NCBI RefSeq assembly: GCF_000234665.1
Contig: NC_018312.1
Coordinates: 1,111,791-1,175,790 of the forward strand
Source of the DNA: Leishmania mexicana MHOM/GT/2001/U1103
Lineage: Eukaryota; Euglenozoa; Kinetoplastea; Trypanosomatida; Trypanosomatidae
Reading direction: 5' to 3'
Length of the DNA: 64,000 nt
Shown: positions 10,802 through 20,641 of the stretch, piece by piece
How the letters are laid out: each line of letters starts with the position of its first letter
Numbering within the stretch: the stretch's first letter is position 1
The notes under the pieces: generated by a model
What the model saw: only the letters and a program-made list of their open reading frames with translations
Database searches by the model: none
What the model was told of the DNA's origin: nothing
Translations under genes and position numbers: made by a program

Positions 10802-13800
10802 ATGAGCACCGACAATGACATTGAGCGCCAGATCATGATGGAGATGGAGGCGGAAATCAGTCGATCGCAGGGGAATCGTTGCGATCCTTACACGAACCCA
10901 CCGCCATTTGAACTCAACCTTATCGAGGAAGATCCCATGGAGGCGGCCCGAAAGGCAGAGGTGGACCGGATTCAGCGTGAAATAGAAGAGCGCCTTCGCC
11001 GAAAGCAGCAGCAGAAGCAGCGTGACGAGCTGGAGCGATCACCGAACTCCCCGGCCAATGAAAGTGAAAGGGGTGCTGTCTACGACTCGTTGCAGCAGCC
11101 CCAGAACGCTGCCTGGACCTTTGGAGCCCCTGATCGTCACGTGGCTCGTGCGTCGCTTAGCAGTGAGTTGGAGAACCACGAGAAGGCGCAAGAAGCGTCA
11201 CGTCTTCGCAAGGACGAGGCAACAATGGTGAGGAGAGAGACCGAAGAGAAGGCCCGAATTGATATGGAGGTGCAGGTGCGAAGAAGTGCCGAGATTCAAG
11301 TGTTACGTGAAGCCGAGGACCAAGCCCGTCGTGAGGCTGAGGAGCAGGCTCGTCGTGATGCTGAGGAGCAAGCCCGTCGTGAGGCCCTGGAGCAAGCTCG
11401 TCGTGAGGCCCTGGAGCAAGCCCGTCGTGAGGCTGAGGAGCAGGCTCGTCGTGAGGCTGAGGAGCAAGCTCGTCGTGAGGCCCTGGAGCAAGCCCGTCGT
11501 GAGGCTGAGGAGCAGGCTCGTCGTGAGGCTGAGGAGCAAGCTCGTCGTGAGGCCCTGGAGCAAGCCCGTCGTGAGGCTGAGGAGCAAGCTCGTCGTGAGG
11601 CCCTGGAGCAAGCCCGTCGTGAGGCTGAGGAGCAAGCCCGTCGTGAGGCCCTGGAGCAAGCTCGTCGTGAGGCCCTGGAGCAAGCCCGTCGTGAGGCTGA
11701 GGAGCAGGCTCGTCGTGAGGCTGAGGAGCAAGCCCGTCGTGAGGCTGAGGAGCAAGCTCGTCGTGAGGCCCTGGAGCAAGCCCGTCGTGAGGCTGAGGAG
11801 CAAGCCCGTCGTGAGGCCCTGGAGCAAGCCCGTCGTGAGGCTGAGGAGCAAGCCCGTCGTGAGGCTGAGGAGCAAGCTCGTCGTGAGGCCCTGGAGCAAG
11901 CCCGTCGTGAGGCTGAGGAGCAAGCCCGTCGTGAGGCTAAGGAGCAAGCTCGTCGTGAGGCTGAGGAGCAAGCTCGTCGTGAGGCCCTGGAGCAAGCCCG
12001 TCGTGAGGCTGAGGAGCAGGCTCGTCGTGAGGCCCTGGAGCAAGCCCGTCGTGAGGCTGAGGAGCAAGCCCGTCGTGAGGCTAAGGAGCAAGCTCGTCGT
12101 GAGGCTGAGGAGCAAGCTCGTCGTGAGGCCCTGGAGCAAGCCCGTCGTGAGGCTGAGGAGCAAGCTTGTCGTGAGGCCCTGGAGCAAGCCCGTCGTGAGG
12201 CTGAGGAGCAGGCTCGTCGTGAGGCTGAGGAGCAAGCCCGTCGTGAGGCTGAGGAGCAAGCTCGTCGTGAGGCCCTGGAGCAAGCCCGTCGTGAGGCTGA
12301 GGAGCAGGCTCGTCGTGAGGCTGAGGAGCAAGCCCGTCGTGAGGCTGAGGAGCAAGCTCGTCGTGAGGCCCTGGAGCAAGCCCGTCGTGAGGCTGAGGAG
12401 CAAGCCCGTCGTGAGGCCCTGGAGCAAGCCCGTCGTGAGGCTGAGGAGCAAGCTCGTCGTGAGGCCCTGGAGCAAGCCCGTCGTGAGGCTGAGGAGCAGG
12501 CTCGTCGTGAGGCTGAGGAGCAAGCCCGTCGTGAGGCTGAGGAGCAAGCTCGTCGTGAGGCCCTGGAGCAAGCCCGTCGTGAGGCTGAGGAGCAAGCCCG
12601 TCGTGAGGCCCTGGAGCAAGCCCGTCGTGAGGCTGAGGAGCAAGCTTGTCGTGAGGCCCTGGAGCAAGCCCGTCGTGAGGCTAAGGAGCAAGCTCGTCGT
12701 GAGGCTGAGGAGCAGGCTCGTCGTGAGGCCCTGGAGCAAGCCCGTCGTGAGGCTGAGGAGCAGGCTCGTCGTGAGGCCCTGGAGCAAGCTCGTCGTGAGG
12801 CTGAGGAGCAGGCTCGTCGTGAGGCCCTGGAGCAAGCCCGTCGTGAGGCTAAGGAGCAAGCCCGTCGTGAGGCTGAGGAGCAAGCTCGTCGTGAGGCCCT
12901 GGAGCAAGCCCGTCGTGAGGCTGAGGAGCAAGCCCGTCGTGAGGCCCTGGAGCAAGCCCGTCGTGAGGCTGAGGAGCAAGCTCGTCGTGAGGCCCTGGAG
13001 CAAGCCCGTCGTGAGGCTGAGGAGCAGGCTCGTCGTGAGGCTGAGGAGCAAGCCCGTCGTGAGGCTGAGGAGCAAGCTCGTCGTGAGGCCCTGGAGCAAG
13101 CCCGTCGTGAGGCTGAGGAGCAAGCCCGTCGTGAGGCCCTGGAGCAAGCCCGTCGTGAGGCTGAGGAGCAAGCTCGTCGTGAGGCTGAGGCGCCCGCCGT
13201 GGTCATGCAAGAGTTGTCGGAAAAACTGAAGCAGTACAGCGCTGTTGCCCCTTTCGCGACTGACGCTGCTAAGAAACCAGTGAGCTCCCTGAGCGCGACG
13301 CAGAGCGGCGACGCCCGCTGGCAGAATGAATACACGGAGCAGGGGGGCACCGGTGCAGACGCTGAGGAGGAGCATGGGATGCAGCAGCAAGACTCACGGT
13401 GTTCCCGTTACCGAGCGAGCAGCCCGTCCGTGAGCAACGACGGCATGCAAAGCGAGGAGAGCACAAGCTCTAAGGACTCTGCCTCCGAGACGATTAGCCG
13501 CCTCTCTCTCTCTACCCTGGAAGCCATCCGGAATGACAATGGCATCCTCTCGCGGACGGAGGAAGAAATCTCCTACGTACCGCGCATAACGAAAGAGGCG
13601 CCGCTTGAGAGTTTTGAGGTGGCTTTGTCCGCGGAGCTGAAAGCGCACGGGCTCACAGAGGATGCGATCAGACGCAGCTGCATTGAAGTGCACCGCTACG
13701 GGACCATCCGCGAGTCTGGCAAGTGCTTGTTTCCTCCGAAAGAGGTCACGGGGGAGGTGCCGGCGCACGGGAAGGTGCAGCTGGGTTTCTTCTTAGCCAA

Positions 13801-16800
13801 GCAGACGATCATCGCGCTCCAGCGTCCACTTCGGAAGCGGAACGCGGACCGCGAGCGATCATGTGAACCGGGCGAGCGCGCGCTGAGCACCCTCAAGTGC
13901 TATTTCGAGTCTGAGGTGCTGAGTGATGAAACCCTCACGGTGGACGACGAGGATTGCCCGCACAACGCCCCCACGGAGCGCGTGCTGACAAAGGCGCAAC
14001 TGATGAAAGGCAACAGTGCCATGGTGCGGAAGGCTGTCTCGCAGATCTCGTACGGCGACCCGATTCAGGTGTGGGAGCGTGCGCAGCGGAACACCACGGC
14101 GGCGGATGAAGCGGCAACCAAGTCGACGGCAGCTAACTTGTGGGTAAGCGACATCGACACCCGCAAGCCCATTCCCGCAATGCGCACCTTTACCGGAGGC
14201 TTTGTATACTGCATCGAGGCGACAAAGATCAGCAACAGAGTGATAGAGCTGCATGGAGCTAGTACCGATCCTCTCGTGATCGCAGCCGCGCTGTACAGCT
14301 GGACAGACCGGCAGAAGGTAAAGGTCTCCGAAACGTTCTACTTCGACTCCGAGCTGGATATCTTCTACCCTCAGAAGGAGCGCGGCGAGCTCGCCAAGAA
14401 GAATCAGGTTGTCGCCTTCGTGCCAAACGAGTTCAAGGGAACGCTACACCTCGTCATGCGTGTGTACCGGCCCTGCTGCGAGGACTACGACACCTACGTT
14501 GATTTATACAGCCGTGCAGACCGCTACAAGCAGATCCACGTTGCACCTATGAAGCAGGAGACGTTGCTGCTGACACAGGTGTCCGATGTGCTGGAGGAGC
14601 TGGGCTGGAACTCGGTTCCGCTCCAGGACGAGGCAAACCACCTGCTTCCGAGGGTTTCCGTCGATCGTCTCTACCGCAAGGCCTTCTCCCATGAGGACAT
14701 GTTCAAGGTAATGAAGGACGAGCGCTGGCGCGCAGTTCAGAAGGCGCTGCCGGTGGACATGGTCTTCTCCATCTCAGATCTGAGCAGGCACGAAGTGGCA
14801 TTTCCCTCCGACCACCCAGAGACGCCGCCGGAGGAGAACGAGTCAAAGGTGAGTCTGCTGGACCCTGACTTGCCGGGTGGTCGCCCGGTCATCTACCGCT
14901 ACTCGCCGTGCTGCATCCCAATCCTCAACTCCGGTTACTTCACGACATATAACAACGTGTACTATTTCTCCGTGTCTAAGCTGAAGGTGATGTACGCCGG
15001 CTTCGTCCGCAACATCCCTGCTTCGCATCACACCTACGCCTTTCAGCTTTGTGTGAAGGACAGGGACGACGGGCTCTCGGAGGAAGGCGCGATCAGGTGC
15101 ATCTACGGACGTGGGTTGTCAAACCTGTCGATGGAAACGACGGCGTGGTCGTCCTCGGTACACAACTCGAATGACATGGTACTGAGCGACGAGTTCAAGC
15201 TGCAGCTGCCGCTAAACCTCTCCGACCGCCACCACATCTTCATGACCCTCTACGCCACATGCCAGAGGAAAGCGCCACCGACGCCTGGGCAGCCACGTAT
15301 GTTTAAAATCGGCTACGCCGCTTTTCCACTGATGATGAACGGCGTGGTGCAGGTGCGGGACAGCATCGACATCAAGTTTGTGTCGTATGACCAGGCAGCC
15401 GTCGCGGCCGCGGGTGGATATCTGAAGAGCTTTGCTGAGGCTCCCGTGAACTTTCTGCTCAATAACGGCGAGGGCGTTGTCAAGGCTTCGAGTCAGACCA
15501 AGACGACGGTTCACGCATCCAACCGCGTCATTGCATCTGTCTTCCAGAAGTGCCCGCCCTCGATTGCAGAGATGAAGAAGAACGACAAGGTGCTCGATGA
15601 GTGCGGCGCGCTGCAGAAGCTGCCTGCGATGGAGGTCGACCCGCACCGTACCGTGATCAGTCTCATTGCGCAGCTTCCGTTGGCGGAGATCTTGGCCTTC
15701 TACCCCTTCCTCACCGCGTACGCTTTCTCCCTCATCGGCTCCGGCTCGGCGACGGTGTCGCTGGCAAACCGCATTCACATGCTCGACGTCCTTCTAGGCA
15801 TTACTTCCAAGGCGCAGCAGTACGACACATCAGCGCACACGATTCGTAGACGCCACAACAGCGAAGGGCTGACACCGCAGGTATTCGCCAAGACGAGCGT
15901 TGGAAGCATACTGTACCACTTCCTGACCAATGACACCCTCTACGAAGGCGCTGAGTGTGAGTACAAGCGTCGCCTCTACAGCGGCATGGTGGAGGCATGG
16001 CTGAATCTGCTGAAGATGGTAGCGCAGCAGCCGAACGGTGTCGTAGCCGACTCAGCGAAGGAAAAGGACGACGCTTCCGCGTCTTCTTCCTCACCTGCTA
16101 GCCCCACTAACCTTGCCCGTGGCAGCAAGGCACCGCCGCCAGCGCGCAGCATCCTGCGTGAGATGAGCAATCTGTCGTGGTTTCTCTTTGACACAATTCT
16201 CCGGTCCATGTACCTCTGGGGAGCCGAGAACCCGACAGTGCCTCGCCACGAGCTCTTCCACTCGTCTTTCTACACCGCCGTGGCGGAGCTCTGCATTCTG
16301 GCGCTGTCTCGGCTGTCAACATTCGATGAGAGTCAGCTTGTGCGCCACGTCGCCATCTTTGTGCGCAGCCTAATGCACTACGCCGACCGTGGCCGCGTGC
16401 TGATTATCTACGAGCGCATTGCTGCTTACTTCGAGGAGGACGGCAACTTTGAGAGCCTCACCAACTTCCTCAAGTACGTACTGGAGGACCCGGATGCGAT
16501 TTACCTGCTGCTGCCCTCCGCCGGAGCGGCCCGCCCCGTCTTCCTCACGCGGATTGTTGTTCACTCGTTCACTATCCTTATGATCAACCCGAACCGTGTG
16601 ACGCGGTCGATCGCCACCGACGTGCTGTACTCGTTTCTGCGCCGCCTCGCCAACGACTCAAGCACTCCCAGCGAGAACCTCACCTGCATCGCGGCACAGC
16701 TGTTTGCGCTGGTGCGAAACCTAGGCCCGCACTGGAAGGTCATTACGCAGCCTAACGACAAGATACCGATTGAGGTGTTCCAGCGTGACAAGCAGCAGCT

Positions 16801-19324
16801 GTCCATGACATGCTTGTGGATTCTCTACTACACCCCCCGCAGCACGTTCCAGCAATGGCTGCAGGAAGAGGTAGACGGAAAGGTCATTGCCGGCATGATG
16901 CAGATTGTGGCCGAGTCGCAGTCGACCTTCCGGTACACCGCCGCTCCCGCTTCCTCGAGTGCCGCCGGCCCCGTCGTGGGCGTTGTAAAGGACGCGGCAA
17001 AAGAGGAGGAGGAGGAGAGGCGGGCGTGGGAGGCGCGCTGCACAACCTTTGTGACGGCAATCGGGACGCAAATGTGCAGCCTCTTCTTGAACGAGATTCC
17101 GAGTATATTGCGCACTGTGCGCGACAACAGCCCTAGCGCCGCCGTATTCCCGTTCTTCGTGATGCTGGAGTCCGTGCTCAACCTGGGAAACTCCACCATC
17201 TCCCTGCAAATGAGCTCTGCTGCAATGCACGAGGTGGTGTGCAAGCTGTTCCCGGAGATCATCAGCCGCAAGGCAAGGATGGGGAACGGCATGATGTTGC
17301 TCACCTTCCGTCTCATGAGCAGTTGCTGCCAGTATGTTCGCTCCTCGGCCAGCTGCACGTTCCTGTTGATGAGTCAGGCCTTCTTCTCCTGGAAGAACTC
17401 CCTGTCCAAGATCAAGTCGCTGACCGCGAACGCGCTCGTCTCCGTAGCCGAGTCGCGCGTGAGGGACCTGCGCCTCGCTGGGCGCTTCATCGAGTTCCAG
17501 TTTGATGAGCTGATTGAGAGGGCCAAAGTGGAGGAGGCGAACTACACGGCGCCGTCGAGCGACTTTGCCTCGCGCTACGAGGACGACTCGAACGCGCCTG
17601 GTGGTGATGCGCAGATGAAGTACAAGCAAAAGGTTGAGGACCAGATCATGAGCGTGCAGCGCAATCTGCCCATCTCCCGCTACTTGCTGGAGAAGTCGAA
17701 CGTGTCAGACCAACAGCCACCACGCTTCTCCAGCGAGTTTACCGCAATGACGGGGACGGTGCTCAGCCTATTCGACGATGTCTTGCGTCTGCAGATGGAC
17801 GACTCAATGAAGTTCAAGGAAGCGAAGGCGACGGCGTATTTTGAGGTCTTTCGAAACTTCCTGCGACAGAACGCGCTAAAGGAAGCCCTGAAGTGGCTCT
17901 ACCGCCTGCACGACGCACACAGGGCAAACAACGACTACCTGGAGGCTGGCATGGTGCTGGTGTTCATTGCTGCCCTGTGCTTCCGCGTCACGGAGGTGTT
18001 CTACTTTGTCAAAGGGAAAGACTCGAAGGGGGCCCGCATGCCGTTTGAGGTTCTCTCTCACGTGTTCTGGCACGACTACGTGCGCATCCTGCCCGAGGTG
18101 GATGCACTGCTTCCCGCAGACACGGTGTATGCAATTGTGTCGGAGCTGTACACATGCCCCGACGACATGTGCTTCTCCATGGAAGGCCAGGTGAGGGCGC
18201 TGAAGGAGGCGGCCGAGTTTCAGGACAAGGGCCAGTACTACGAGTACTCGCTGCAGACAATAGAGATTGCGAATAAGTACCTGATGGCGGTCAGCGACTT
18301 CAAAGGATCGTCGGTGGTGCACATGGCCATGTCCACCTGGTGCACCGCCATTGCAGAGCCCAGATCGAAGCGGCACAACAGTCGCTACTTCTTTCTGTGG
18401 GCACGCATGGAGCGCCACACACTGCCCAAGTCGCGCAAGGAACTGCATGAGGACGTGAATGACAGTAAGGTGGGCGAGAAGCCGCGCGGGCTGCCGAACG
18501 GCAACCCGATCCGCCGCATCTACAAGATGCCCACCACCACTACGCTGGAAGAGTTCAAGAACTACGCGAGGTCCTACGTGGAGTCGCTCTTCTTTGACAC
18601 CTCGCTGGTGCTGCTGACAGACGACTTGACAGAGACCTTGCCGCCCCTGCCGGAGCCGGACTCGAAGCGCAAGCGCGTTGCTGCCGTACACCGTCAACCA
18701 AATCACTGCATCGTGACAGTGAGCGAGGTGCAGCCGTACTTCGCCAAGGGGACCCGTGTCCCCCCCGACGGCTTCGACCGGTCTATGCACATCAGCTACT
18801 TTGAGAACACTGTGAACGTTGGCAGGCGCGACGAGGTGTCGGACGGTCGCAAGCTGGACCTTATGGCGCAGCGCATGAGCGTGAACACTTATGAACTGGA
18901 GCGCTCCTTTCCCTCCACGACGTCAGCCATCGACATTGCTAAGACACATCAGGTACTTCTTAACCCGTTCGAGACCGCAGAGGAGATGCTGAACAGCCGG
19001 CGCGAGGCCATCAACCAAGCTCCCGTCAACGATATCTTGATCACAGTAATTCGCAAAGCACTCTCACCAAAGGAGCTGCCGCCCGGTGCGTACATGAAGG
19101 AGGTGATTGCGGTCATGGGAGACCACCCTGAGGTGATTCATGCTGTGCGGGCGCTCAGCACTCTCGCTCGTGCAAAGCTGGAGGCCTGCGAGAATATGGA
19201 GGCCATGGTCAAGAGCCCTGAAGACTACGCGCTAGTGCTGAAGGCGGTGACCGACATCGAGTGCTGCTTGGTGGCCATGCAGCATCCCGACGAGAACGAC
19301 CAGGCTAGCAGCAGCGTCATGTAG
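10802..19324 (+). CDS. DOCK-family (DHR-2) guanine-nucleotide exchange factor-like protein with octapeptide array
   Basis: The product has 2840 residues. Order: a charged N-terminus (1-172) rich in Glu/Arg; 78 tandem octads of the form EQARREA(E/L/K) at about 173-796; a Ser-rich linker; a C2-like DHR-1 region near 1356-1560 (YRYSPCCIPILNSGYFTTYN and nearby); a helical middle; and a DHR-2-like C-terminus from about 2300. The middle segment LSWFLFDTILRSMYLWG matches the FFFDL(I/M)xKSM stretch of DOCK-C/D proteins. VTVSEVQPYF and the following ISYFENTVNV match the DHR-2 motif (V..V.PYF...YFE..). DOCK proteins activate Rho/Rac/Cdc42-type GTPases; here the substrate is unknown. Family assignment rests on remembered motifs; the GEF activity is inferred. 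Large antisense and alternate-frame readings over the array are shadows. Confidence 0.75.
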   Translation: MSTDNDIERQIMMEMEAEISRSQGNRCDPYTNPPPFELNLIEEDPMEAARKAEVDRIQREIEERLRRKQQQKQRDELERSPNSPANESERGAVYDSLQQPQNAAWTFGAPDRHVARASLSSELENHEKAQEASRLRKDEATMVRRETEEKARIDMEVQVRRSAEIQVLREAEDQARREAEEQARRDAEEQARREALEQARREALEQARREAEEQARREAEEQARREALEQARREAEEQARREAEEQARREALEQARREAEEQARREALEQARREAEEQARREALEQARREALEQARREAEEQARREAEEQARREAEEQARREALEQARREAEEQARREALEQARREAEEQARREAEEQARREALEQARREAEEQARREAKEQARREAEEQARREALEQARREAEEQARREALEQARREAEEQARREAKEQARREAEEQARREALEQARREAEEQACREALEQARREAEEQARREAEEQARREAEEQARREALEQARREAEEQARREAEEQARREAEEQARREALEQARREAEEQARREALEQARREAEEQARREALEQARREAEEQARREAEEQARREAEEQARREALEQARREAEEQARREALEQARREAEEQACREALEQARREAKEQARREAEEQARREALEQARREAEEQARREALEQARREAEEQARREALEQARREAKEQARREAEEQARREALEQARREAEEQARREALEQARREAEEQARREALEQARREAEEQARREAEEQARREAEEQARREALEQARREAEEQARREALEQARREAEEQARREAEAPAVVMQELSEKLKQYSAVAPFATDAAKKPVSSLSATQSGDARWQNEYTEQGGTGADAEEEHGMQQQDSRCSRYRASSPSVSNDGMQSEESTSSKDSASETISRLSLSTLEAIRNDNGILSRTEEEISYVPRITKEAPLESFEVALSAELKAHGLTEDAIRRSCIEVHRYGTIRESGKCLFPPKEVTGEVPAHGKVQLGFFLAKQTIIALQRPLRKRNADRERSCEPGERALSTLKCYFESEVLSDETLTVDDEDCPHNAPTERVLTKAQLMKGNSAMVRKAVSQISYGDPIQVWERAQRNTTAADEAATKSTAANLWVSDIDTRKPIPAMRTFTGGFVYCIEATKISNRVIELHGASTDPLVIAAALYSWTDRQKVKVSETFYFDSELDIFYPQKERGELAKKNQVVAFVPNEFKGTLHLVMRVYRPCCEDYDTYVDLYSRADRYKQIHVAPMKQETLLLTQVSDVLEELGWNSVPLQDEANHLLPRVSVDRLYRKAFSHEDMFKVMKDERWRAVQKALPVDMVFSISDLSRHEVAFPSDHPETPPEENESKVSLLDPDLPGGRPVIYRYSPCCIPILNSGYFTTYNNVYYFSVSKLKVMYAGFVRNIPASHHTYAFQLCVKDRDDGLSEEGAIRCIYGRGLSNLSMETTAWSSSVHNSNDMVLSDEFKLQLPLNLSDRHHIFMTLYATCQRKAPPTPGQPRMFKIGYAAFPLMMNGVVQVRDSIDIKFVSYDQAAVAAAGGYLKSFAEAPVNFLLNNGEGVVKASSQTKTTVHASNRVIASVFQKCPPSIAEMKKNDKVLDECGALQKLPAMEVDPHRTVISLIAQLPLAEILAFYPFLTAYAFSLIGSGSATVSLANRIHMLDVLLGITSKAQQYDTSAHTIRRRHNSEGLTPQVFAKTSVGSILYHFLTNDTLYEGAECEYKRRLYSGMVEAWLNLLKMVAQQPNGVVADSAKEKDDASASSSSPASPTNLARGSKAPPPARSILREMSNLSWFLFDTILRSMYLWGAENPTVPRHELFHSSFYTAVAELCILALSRLSTFDESQLVRHVAIFVRSLMHYADRGRVLIIYERIAAYFEEDGNFESLTNFLKYVLEDPDAIYLLLPSAGAARPVFLTRIVVHSFTILMINPNRVTRSIATDVLYSFLRRLANDSSTPSENLTCIAAQLFALVRNLGPHWKVITQPNDKIPIEVFQRDKQQLSMTCLWILYYTPRSTFQQWLQEEVDGKVIAGMMQIVAESQSTFRYTAAPASSSAAGPVVGVVKDAAKEEEEERRAWEARCTTFVTAIGTQMCSLFLNEIPSILRTVRDNSPSAAVFPFFVMLESVLNLGNSTISLQMSSAAMHEVVCKLFPEIISRKARMGNGMMLLTFRLMSSCCQYVRSSASCTFLLMSQAFFSWKNSLSKIKSLTANALVSVAESRVRDLRLAGRFIEFQFDELIERAKVEEANYTAPSSDFASRYEDDSNAPGGDAQMKYKQKVEDQIMSVQRNLPISRYLLEKSNVSDQQPPRFSSEFTAMTGTVLSLFDDVLRLQMDDSMKFKEAKATAYFEVFRNFLRQNALKEALKWLYRLHDAHRANNDYLEAGMVLVFIAALCFRVTEVFYFVKGKDSKGARMPFEVLSHVFWHDYVRILPEVDALLPADTVYAIVSELYTCPDDMCFSMEGQVRALKEAAEFQDKGQYYEYSLQTIEIANKYLMAVSDFKGSSVVHMAMSTWCTAIAEPRSKRHNSRYFFLWARMERHTLPKSRKELHEDVNDSKVGEKPRGLPNGNPIRRIYKMPTTTTLEEFKNYARSYVESLFFDTSLVLLTDDLTETLPPLPEPDSKRKRVAAVHRQPNHCIVTVSEVQPYFAKGTRVPPDGFDRSMHISYFENTVNVGRRDEVSDGRKLDLMAQRMSVNTYELERSFPSTTSAIDIAKTHQVLLNPFETAEEMLNSRREAINQAPVNDILITVIRKALSPKELPPGAYMKEVIAVMGDHPEVIHAVRALSTLARAKLEACENMEAMVKSPEDYALVLKAVTDIECCLVAMQHPDENDQASSSVM
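11318..13189 (+). repeat. 78 x 24-bp in-frame tandem repeat (octapeptide array)
   Basis: Exactly 1872 bases, or 78 units of 24 bp, encode EQARREAx. The eighth residue is mostly Glu (GAG) or Leu (CTG), with four units carrying Lys (AAG). In two units Arg is replaced by Cys (near 12166 and 12646). Units differ only by a few synonymous changes (CAAGCC, CAGGCT, CAAGCT). The array stays in frame within the DOCK-like gene. Because 24 is a multiple of three, all frames that lack a stop in one unit stay open throughout. Confidence 0.97.
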
Positions 19325-20641
19325 AAAGGGCTGCGACGGTAAGCCGGGTATACGCTCGTTTTGTCGTTTACTTTTGGCGCCCGCGGCGTGCGTGCGCGGA
19401 GGAGGATGCGCATTATCCTTGTTGCGTGTTTTTTCTTCTTCTAGTGGTCATGCGTAGGCCGCGGACGAGCCGTGAGGCGATCTGTCGTGTAATGGACGCG
19501 TCTGTGCGCGTCTGGTTGTCTTCGCCTGTTGCGCCCAACCGTGCGCTAATGATGAAATTACCTCTTTTGTGCGTTTTTCTTCCTCTTCTTCTGATTTTGT
19601 GCGCGTTCTTCGGCTTCGCATGGCACTCTTTCTTCCTCTGAAGGGGGGGGGTCTTCCGACGCGTGCTTCGCACTCAACGGGTCATATTGTGCCGTAGCTG
19701 AGCAGATGGCTTCATCCACCACCTCACCTTCCTGCTCAGCGTGTATGGGTCTTCTTCCAGCGTATAGTTGACAAGATAATACCTTAGCAAGCAACGAAAA
19801 AGGATCACCATTCGAGCACAGAAAGAGGGCGCCTGGTGCCCATTTCATTCTCGCCCTGTCTTGTCGGCGGGGGACTGCAGTGACAGGCACTTCGTCTTGT
19901 GTCTGTGCTAAGCGTTCTTTTTTCTCCCCACCCCCGTCTCTTGTGTTTGCGCACCTTTTCTTTTGTTTCTCTGACTCTCTTCCTCTGCCTCCCCTGCGCG
20001 TCAGCACGTGTGCTGTTATTCGCGTGTGTTGTTCATCTGCGCCCGCGGCGTTTTCTCCTCTGTTTTTCGTTGCTGCGGCTTCGTTGCTTTGTGTCTCTCA
20101 CACCGTCGTGCTTACTAATCACGTCAGCGCAGCCCCCGCACGGCGGGGTGATAGCAGCAGAGGTGTGGCTTTGCCGTGTGGGTGACTTCTCAAGCGTGAT
20201 TGCTGTCGTTAAACTACCTCTTAACTACGCTGCGGCACTCGCTGCCCCGGAAGGGACGAAGCGCGCTCGGGTGCATTCCTGTGCCCGCAGACAAGTCGCT
20301 CTGGAAAGCAGCCGGTCTTGGTGAACTGTGCCCGTGCTACCCTCTTCTGCGGGTGAACGATGGTTTGTGGTAGCGGTAGCCGGCTCCGCATGTAAGCGAA
20401 GATGGAGCGACGTTGCTTGGGCTGGAGCTGTGCTCGATGCTTGCGGGACATATAGGAATTCTCTGTCACCCTCCATCCATCAAAAATTCTTTTGTGTTTC
20501 ACCCTTCATTTTCATCCTTTTCCCTTCGACACGGTGGCGGGCCGGTGGGGAGGGCGGGACACCCCCTACATTACTTTATCGAAACAAGGTACAATCGCCT
20601 GCAGCGCTGCTGCTGAGGCGCTACATTGCTGGAGGATCGAT
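19325..20641. other. Intergenic spacer
   Basis: About 1.3 kb with T-rich runs (19425-19445, 19560-19640, 19910-20000) and no coding-like frame. It should hold the DOCK-like 3'UTR and the leader of the next gene. A reading frame that runs into the next gene from 20492 begins at TTG, so I do not extend that gene. Confidence 0.55.

Noticed and set aside
11259..13390. Open frames of about 650-700 codons in another + frame and two minus frames over the octad array
   Set aside because: A 24-bp unit with no stop in those frames keeps them open automatically; their products are simple repeats and they overlap the DOCK-like gene.
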